From NCBI RefSeq assembly GCF_036077095.1, contig NZ_CP107960.1, positions 5,890,001-5,954,000 of the forward strand: a stretch of 64,000 nt of DNA. Direction: 5' to 3'. The position numbers and the translations under genes were made by a program. Position 1 is the first letter of the stretch; the number at the start of each line of letters is the position of its first letter. Origin of the DNA: Streptomyces sp. NBC_00376 (GTDB taxonomy: Bacteria; Actinomycetota; Actinomycetes; Streptomycetales; Streptomycetaceae). The notes under the pieces are model-generated. The model was not told the DNA's origin and searched no databases. It saw only the letters and a program-made list of their open reading frames with translations. Positions 57,380 through 64,000 of this stretch are shown here, one piece after another.

Positions 57380-59290
57380 GTGGCAGGCAGGATCAATGAC
57401 GACGATGTGAAGGCGGTACGGGACGCGGTCCCGATCGACGCCGTCGTTTCCGAGTATCTCCAGCTGCGCAACGCGGGCGGTGGCAACCTCAAGGGACTCT
57501 GCCCGTTCCACGACGAGAAGTCCCCCTCCTTCCAGGTCAGCCCGAGCAAGGGTCTCTTCCACTGCTTCGGCTGCCAGGAGGGCGGCGACACGATCGCCTT
57601 CGTGCAGAAGATCGACCATCTGACGTTCGCGGAGGTCGTCGAGCGGCTCGCCGCCAAGGCGGGCATCACCCTGCGGTACGAGGAGGGCGGCTACAACCCC
57701 TCCCACCAGCGCGGCGAGCGCATCAGGCTGGTCGAGGCGCACAAGGTGGCCGCCCGGTTCTACGTCGAGCAGTTGGACGGCCCCGAGGCCGAGATCGGCC
57801 GGAAGTTCCTCGCAGAGCGCGGCTTCGACCAGGCGGCCGCCGCCCACTTCGGCGTCGGCTACAGCCCGGCCGGCTGGGACCACCTCACCCGCTATCTGCG
57901 CGGCAAGGGCTTCAGCGACAAGGAGCTGATCGCCTCCGGCCTCTCCCAGGACGGCAGGCGCGGCCCCATCGACCGCTTCCGCGGCCGGCTCATGTGGCCG
58001 ATCAGCGACACCTCCGGCGACGTCGTCGGCTTCGGCGCCCGCAAGCTGCGCGACGACGACAACGGACCGAAGTACCTCAACACCCCCGAGACCGCGATCT
58101 ACAAGAAGTCCCAGGTGCTCTACGGCATCGACCTGGCGAAGAAGGACATCGCGAAGGCCAGCCGGGCCGTGGTCGTCGAGGGCTACACCGACGTCATGGC
58201 CTGCCATCTCGCCGGGATCACCACCGCCATCGCCACCTGCGGCACGGCCTTCGGCGGCGACCACATCAAGATCCTGCGCCGGCTCCTGATGGACAACGGC
58301 AGCGCCCGCGTGATCTTCACCTTCGATGGTGACGCGGCCGGGCAGAAGGCCGCCCTGCGCGCCTTCGAGGACGACCAGAAGTTCGCCGCCGAGACGTACA
58401 TCGCGATCGCCCCGGACGGCATGGACCCCTGCGACCTGCGCCTGGTCAAGGGCGACGAGGCGGTCCGCGACCTGGTCGAACCCCGCACCCCGCTCTTCGA
58501 GTTCGCGCTCCGCCAGATCGTCGGCCGGTACGACCTGGAGACCCCGGCCGGCCGCGGTGCCGCGCTCGACGAGGCGGCACCCGTCGTCGCCCGGATCAAG
58601 AACAGCTCCTCGCAGCACGAGGTCGCCGTCCAGCTGGCCGGCATGCTCGGCATCCTGGACACCCAGTTCGTCGTCAAGCGCGTCGGCCAGCTCGCCCGCT
58701 GGGCCCGCGAGCGGGGCGACCAGCGGGGCCCCGGCCAGACCCCCTCCCGCGGCGGCCCCCGGCACCAGCAGGTCCAGGCGCCCCCCGCCGCCCCCTCCGG
58801 CCCCGCGCTCAACCTCCGCAGCCCCGCCCACCGCACCGAGCGCGAGCTGCTCAAGCTCGCCCTGCAGAAGCCCGCCCTGGTCTCCCCGGCCTTCGACGCC
58901 TACGGGGCCGACGAGTTCACCGCCCCGCCGTACGCCGCCGTCCGGCAGTGCATCGCTGAGGCCGGCGGCGCCGAGCTGGGCGTCCCCGAGACCCGCGAAT
59001 ACCTGGTCCAGGTCCTGGACGCGGCGCCCAACGACACGGTGCGCAATCTGGTCACCGAGCTCGCCGTCGAGGTCTTCCACGGCAAGACCATCGACGAGAC
59101 CTACGCGGGCATGCAGCTCGTCCAGGTCCGGCTGCGCGCCGTCGACCGCCGGATCAACGACGTACAGGGCAGCCTCGCCCGCCTCGGCAGCAATGTCGCC
59201 CCGGACCACCTCGCGGCGGCGCAGAACGAGGTCTGGGTCCTCCAGCAGTACGCCCAGTCCCTGCGCAACAACGGAGCCGACGCGCTCTGA
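57380..59290 (+). CDS. dnaG: DNA primase DnaG
   Basis: A 636-residue primase: N-terminal CHC2 zinc finger (LCPFHDEKSPSFQVSPSKGL to FHCFGCQEGG), the catalytic TOPRIM domain (VVVEGYTDVMACHLAG, FTFDGDAAGQKAALRA) and a C-terminal helicase-binding domain after a Pro/Gly-rich linker (about 450-475). It makes RNA primers for lagging-strand synthesis. Here dnaG is directly followed by the sigma gene, not by rpsU as in E. coli. Confidence 0.97.
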   Translation: MAGRINDDDVKAVRDAVPIDAVVSEYLQLRNAGGGNLKGLCPFHDEKSPSFQVSPSKGLFHCFGCQEGGDTIAFVQKIDHLTFAEVVERLAAKAGITLRYEEGGYNPSHQRGERIRLVEAHKVAARFYVEQLDGPEAEIGRKFLAERGFDQAAAAHFGVGYSPAGWDHLTRYLRGKGFSDKELIASGLSQDGRRGPIDRFRGRLMWPISDTSGDVVGFGARKLRDDDNGPKYLNTPETAIYKKSQVLYGIDLAKKDIAKASRAVVVEGYTDVMACHLAGITTAIATCGTAFGGDHIKILRRLLMDNGSARVIFTFDGDAAGQKAALRAFEDDQKFAAETYIAIAPDGMDPCDLRLVKGDEAVRDLVEPRTPLFEFALRQIVGRYDLETPAGRGAALDEAAPVVARIKNSSSQHEVAVQLAGMLGILDTQFVVKRVGQLARWARERGDQRGPGQTPSRGGPRHQQVQAPPAAPSGPALNLRSPAHRTERELLKLALQKPALVSPAFDAYGADEFTAPPYAAVRQCIAEAGGAELGVPETREYLVQVLDAAPNDTVRNLVTELAVEVFHGKTIDETYAGMQLVQVRLRAVDRRINDVQGSLARLGSNVAPDHLAAAQNEVWVLQQYAQSLRNNGADAL

Positions 59291-59389
59291 CACGCCGGCC
59301 CGGCAGCGGGAGCGCCCCCGCGTAACCGGCCGGTCACGGACCGGACTCAGAAAGTCCCCGCACGCCCCTCGTGGCAGCGATGTGTCTTA

Positions 59390-59402
59390 CCCCACACTGG
59401 GG
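59390..59402. promoter_or_regulatory. CCCCA-CAC-TGGGG palindrome before hrdA
   Basis: A 5-3-5 perfect inverted repeat, 93 bases before the proposed start, in the only sizeable spacer of the dnaG-hrdA unit. A role is possible but unsupported. Confidence 0.35.
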
Positions 59403-59494
59403 TGCGGTGCCTGAGACATCGGAGCGCGGCCGGCCCATCGAACGGTGGTCCTCCATCCCCGCGGTCCGGCAGCGATCACCTGGAGGTCGCCCCC

Positions 59495-60598
<1,104 letters not shown>

Positions 60599-60604
60599 CG
60601 CCGC

Positions 60605-60640
60605 GAGGGCCCGCACCGCCGGACAGCGGTACGGGCCCTC
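60605..60640. terminator. Bidirectional terminator after hrdA
   Basis: GAGGGCCCG (60605-60613) pairs with CGGGCCCTC (60632-60640), with an inner ACCGC/GCGGT stem. Confidence 0.8.
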
Positions 60641-60665
60641 ACTTACGTACGAACGCGCAGCGCCC

Positions 60666-62597
60666 TTAGTCGACTTCGGCGACCGCCTGCGCGAACTGCG
60701 CCGAATACAGCCGGGCGTAGGCGCCCTCGGCGGCCAACAGCTCCTCGTGGGTGCCCTGTTCGACGATCGAGCCGTTCTCCATCACCAGGATGATGTCGGC
60801 GTCCCGGATGGTGGAGAGCCGGTGCGCGATCACGAAGCTCGTGCGGCCGTGGGCCAGCCGCGCCATCGCCTTCTGGATCAGCACCTCGGTACGGGTGTCG
60901 ACGGAGCTCGTCGCCTCGTCGAGCACCAGGATCACCGGGTCGGACAGGAACGCCCGCGCGATGGTGATCAGCTGCTTCTCGCCCGCGCTGACACCGGAGC
61001 CCTCGTCGTCGATCACCGTGTCGTAACCGTCCGGCAGGGTGCGGATGAACCGGTCGGCGTGGGCCGCCCTCGCCGCCTCCTCGATCTCCTCCCGGGTGAC
61101 CTCGCGCGAAGCGCCGTACGCGATGTTGTCCGCGATCGAACCGCCGAACAGCCAGGTGTCCTGGAGGACCATGCCGATGCCCTGGCGCAGCTCGTCGCGC
61201 GACATCTTCGTCACGTCGACCCCGTCCAGCGTGATCCGGCCGCCCGTCACCTCGTAGAACCGCATCAGCAGATTGACGAGCGTGGTCTTGCCGGCCCCGG
61301 TCGGGCCGACGATCGCGACCGTGTGACCCGGCTCGACGTTCAGCGACAGATCCTCGATGAGCGGCTTCTCCGGGTCGTAACGGAACGACACCTTCTCCAG
61401 CGAGACGCTGCCCCGCAGCTCCTTCGGGCGCTCCCGCTCGCCGGGCGCGGGGTCGGTGCCCTGCTCCTCGGCGTCCAGCAGCTCGAAGATCCGCTCGGCC
61501 GAGGCGACGCCCGACTGCACCAGGTTCGCCATCGAGGCGACCTGGGTCAGCGGCATCGAGAACTGCCGCGAGTACTGGATGAACGCCTGCACATCACCGA
61601 TCGACAGCGCGCCCGAAGCGACCCGCAGACCGCCCACGACGGCGATCAGCACATAGTTCAGGTTGGAGACGAACATCATCAGCGGCTGCATGATCCCGCT
61701 GTTGAACTGCGCCTTGAAACCGGCCTCGTACAGCGCTTCGTTCTGCTCGGCGAAGTCCCGCGCGGACTCCTCCTGCCGGCCGAAGACCTTCACCAGGGTG
61801 TGCCCGGTGTACATCTCCTCGATGTGGGCGTTGAGCTTGCCCGTCGTCTTCCACTGCTGCACGAACTGCGGCTGCGAGCGCTTGCCGACCTTCGTCGCCA
61901 CGAACGCCGAGAGCGGCACCGTCACCAGCGCGACCAGCGCCAGCAGCGGCGAGACCCAGAACATCATGATCAGCACGCCGACGATGGTGAGCAGGGAGTT
62001 GATGAGCTGGCCCATCGTCTGCTGCATCGTCTGCGAGATGTTGTCGATGTCGTTCGTCGCCCGGCTGAGCACCTCGCCGCGCTTGGCCCGGTCGAAGTAC
62101 GACAGCGGCAGCCGCGACAGCTTCGTCTGGATGTCCTCGCGCAGCTGGAACACGATCCGGTTGATGATGCTGATCGACAGCCGGGTCGCCACCAGCATCA
62201 GCAGACCGGCGCCGACATAGACCGCCAGCGCCACCAGCAGTACGTCGGCCACCGCGCCGAAGTCGATGCCGTGACCGGGGACGAAGTCCACCCTGGAGAG
62301 CATGTCGGCCAGGCCGCTGTTGCTCGCGCGCAGGCCCTCGATGGCCTGCTCCTTGGTCGCCCCCTCCGGCATCTTCCGGCCGACGACCCCGGCGAAGACC
62401 AGGTCGGTCGCCCGGCCGAGGATCTTCGGCCCGACCACCGACAGGCCCACGCTCAGCGCACAGGCCACCAGCATCACGTAGAGCGAGGTCTTCTCCGTCG
62501 CGAAGCGCTTCAGAAGCCGCTTCGAGGACCCCTTGAAGTCCATGGACCGGTCGGTCGGCGCCCCGCCCGCCATCATGCGTCCGCCAGGCCCGGCCAT
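60666..62597 (-). CDS. ABC exporter, fused membrane and ATPase subunit B
   Basis: A 643-residue half-transporter: six-helix membrane domain (about 35-360), then the ATPase with Walker A GPTGAGKTTLVN, signature VSAGEKQLITIA and Walker B VILVLDEATSSVD. The N-terminal GPGGRMMAGG stretch is low complexity. Its ATG shares one base with the upstream gene's stop (TAATG), so the two half-transporters are coupled and probably form a heterodimer for lipid, drug or peptide export. The signature is VSAGE, not LSGGQ, which can mark the degenerate site of such dimers. Confidence 0.93.
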   Translation of the reverse strand: MAGPGGRMMAGGAPTDRSMDFKGSSKRLLKRFATEKTSLYVMLVACALSVGLSVVGPKILGRATDLVFAGVVGRKMPEGATKEQAIEGLRASNSGLADMLSRVDFVPGHGIDFGAVADVLLVALAVYVGAGLLMLVATRLSISIINRIVFQLREDIQTKLSRLPLSYFDRAKRGEVLSRATNDIDNISQTMQQTMGQLINSLLTIVGVLIMMFWVSPLLALVALVTVPLSAFVATKVGKRSQPQFVQQWKTTGKLNAHIEEMYTGHTLVKVFGRQEESARDFAEQNEALYEAGFKAQFNSGIMQPLMMFVSNLNYVLIAVVGGLRVASGALSIGDVQAFIQYSRQFSMPLTQVASMANLVQSGVASAERIFELLDAEEQGTDPAPGERERPKELRGSVSLEKVSFRYDPEKPLIEDLSLNVEPGHTVAIVGPTGAGKTTLVNLLMRFYEVTGGRITLDGVDVTKMSRDELRQGIGMVLQDTWLFGGSIADNIAYGASREVTREEIEEAARAAHADRFIRTLPDGYDTVIDDEGSGVSAGEKQLITIARAFLSDPVILVLDEATSSVDTRTEVLIQKAMARLAHGRTSFVIAHRLSTIRDADIILVMENGSIVEQGTHEELLAAEGAYARLYSAQFAQAVAEVD

Positions 62598-64000
62598 TAC
62601 GCGGCCTCCGCTTCCGTCAGCTGGGAGAGCACGATCTCCCGGTACGTTTCATTGCCGTCCATCAGCTCGTGATGGGTGCCGGAGCCGACCACCCGGCCCT
62701 CGTCCAGAACCAGGATCCGGTCAGCGTCGCGGATGGTGGACACCCGCTGCGCCACGATCACCACGGTCGCCTCGGCCGTCTCCTGGGTGAGGGCCCCGCG
62801 CAGCGCGGCGTCGGTGGCGTAGTCGAGCGCCGAGAACGAGTCGTCGAAGAGATAGATCTCCGGGCGCTGCACCAGCGTCCTGGCGATGGCCAGACGCTGC
62901 CGCTGCCCGCCCGACACATTGGTGCCGCCCTGCGAGATCGGCGCGTCCAGACCGTGCTCCAGCGCCGTGACGAACTCCTTGGCCTGCGCGACCTCCAGCG
63001 CGTGCCACAGCTCCTCGTCGGTCGCGTCCGGGTTTCCGTACCGCAGGTTCGTCGCGACCGTCCCGGAGAACAGATACGGCTTCTGCGGAACGAGACCCAC
63101 GGTCCTCGCCAGCAGCGCCGGCTCCAGCGTCCGCACATCCGTGCCGTCGACCAGCACCTGGCCGTCCGTCACGTCGAACAGCCGCGGTACGAGACCGAGC
63201 AGAGTCGACTTCCCGCTGCCCGTCGACCCGATGATCGCGGTGGTCTCGCCGGGGCGGGCCACCAGATCCACCGACCGCAGCACCGGCTCCTCGGCGCCCG
63301 GGTAGCGGAAGTCCGCGCCGCGCACCTCCAGATGACCGCGGGCGAGGAGCTTGCGGACCGGCTTCACGGGCGGGACCACGCTGGACTCGGTCTCCAGGAC
63401 CTCCTGGATGCGCTCGGCACAGACCTCGGCGCGCGGCACCATCATGAACATGAAGGTGGCCATCATCACGGACATGACGATCTGCATCAGATAGGCGAGG
63501 AACGCGGTCAGTGCGCCGATCTCCATGCCGCCGCTGTCGATGCGCTGGGCACCGAACCAGATCACCGCGATCGACGAGACGTTCACGACCGTCATCACGG
63601 TGGGGAACATCAGTGCCATCAGCCGGCCCGTGGACAGCGCCACATCCGTCAGCTCGGTGTTGGAGCCGCGGAACCGCTCCTCCTCGTAGCCGTCCCGGAC
63701 GAAGGCGCGGATGACGCGGTTGCCGGTGATCTGCTCGCGCAGCACCCGGTTCACCGTGTCGAGCCGCTCCTGCATCGTGCGGAACAGCGGGCGCATCCGC
63801 CGCACGATCAGGCTCACCGCGATGCCGAGCACCGGCACCACAGCGAGCAGCACCGCGGACAGCGGGACGTCCTGGCCGAGCGCCATGATGATGCCGCCGA
63901 CGCACATGATCGGGGCCGACACCATCAGTGTGAACGTCATCAGCACCAGCATCTGGACCTGCTGGACGTCATTGGTCGTACGGGTGATCAGCGAGGGCGC
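62597..64000 (-). CDS. ABC exporter, fused membrane and ATPase subunit A (5' end missing)
   Basis: The last 467 residues of a half-transporter that runs off the right edge. The membrane domain (ITRTTNDVQQVQMLVLM onward, QEVLETE before the linker) is followed by the ATPase: Walker A GSTGSGKSTLLG, signature NVSGGQRQRLAIA, Walker B IYLFDDSFSALD (Asp instead of the catalytic Glu after Walker B). It overlaps subunit B by one base. The Asp-Asp after Walker B suggests reduced hydrolysis at one site of the heterodimer. Confidence 0.92.
   Translation of the reverse strand, partial: APSLITRTTNDVQQVQMLVLMTFTLMVSAPIMCVGGIIMALGQDVPLSAVLLAVVPVLGIAVSLIVRRMRPLFRTMQERLDTVNRVLREQITGNRVIRAFVRDGYEEERFRGSNTELTDVALSTGRLMALMFPTVMTVVNVSSIAVIWFGAQRIDSGGMEIGALTAFLAYLMQIVMSVMMATFMFMMVPRAEVCAERIQEVLETESSVVPPVKPVRKLLARGHLEVRGADFRYPGAEEPVLRSVDLVARPGETTAIIGSTGSGKSTLLGLVPRLFDVTDGQVLVDGTDVRTLEPALLARTVGLVPQKPYLFSGTVATNLRYGNPDATDEELWHALEVAQAKEFVTALEHGLDAPISQGGTNVSGGQRQRLAIARTLVQRPEIYLFDDSFSALDYATDAALRGALTQETAEATVVIVAQRVSTIRDADRILVLDEGRVVGSGTHHELMDGNETYREIVLSQLTEAEAA

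Overview
The window is a contiguous piece of a high-GC actinobacterial chromosome, almost certainly Streptomyces. Gene content and order (a hrdA-type sigma factor beside dnaG and dgt, a zur-znuBCA block next to glyS, recO-uppS, a phoH-ybeY-CorC-era cluster, leuA behind a Leu-rich leader peptide) match the conserved core arm of Streptomyces chromosomes as I remember it. GTG starts, strong third-position GC, long open shadow frames and perfect GC-rich hairpins between convergent genes fit this. I see no rRNA, tRNA, IS element, prophage or CRISPR array.

Layout. 1-5.1 kb: nitronate monooxygenase tail, rsmE, a small lipoprotein, a tricorn protease. 5.3-10.5 kb: HIT protein, RNase Z, an adenine-deaminase-like enzyme, an MFS carrier and a divergent PfkB kinase sharing a Crp-type site. 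10.6-14.2 kb: phoH, ybeY, a CBS/CorC membrane protein, a YjbR protein and a cytidine-deaminase-fold protein without catalytic residues. 14.4-16.8 kb: a two-gene cell-surface cassette resembling the WxL / DUF916 system of Firmicutes. 16.9-19.3 kb: era, then an emfourin-type inhibitor paired with a protealysin-like M4 protease. 19.5-24.5 kb: leuA with attenuator leader, a TerB-like protein, recO, uppS, a YcxB-like protein. 24.6-29.4 kb: zur, znuB, znuC, znuA with tandem Zur boxes, and glyS. 29.5-34 kb: a small basic protein with a possible aromatic leader peptide, and two DHA2-type drug exporters around an XRE/MmyB-type regulator.

34-44 kb: dusB, ppdK behind a 600-base leader with three copies of one motif, an ArsR-like regulator, a VOC protein, an SDR, a TSUP permease, and a class F sortase with a repeat-rich surface protein. 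44.7-50.5 kb: a peptide/nickel-type ABC operon with a fused double ATPase and a lipoprotein receptor. 50.5-57.2 kb: aminotransferase IV, flavin reductase, cutA, SanA-like, HAD phosphatase, dgt, FAD oxidoreductase. 57.4-64 kb: dnaG, hrdA and a two-gene ABC exporter running off the window.

Themes: (i) several two-gene surface or protease modules (WxL-like pair, sortase F plus tail-anchored protein, protease plus inhibitor); (ii) many genes have a -10-like hexamer only 6-8 bases before the start codon, suggesting leaderless mRNAs; (iii) short degenerate tandem repeats sit at several gene boundaries and sometimes duplicate the stop- or start-codon context.
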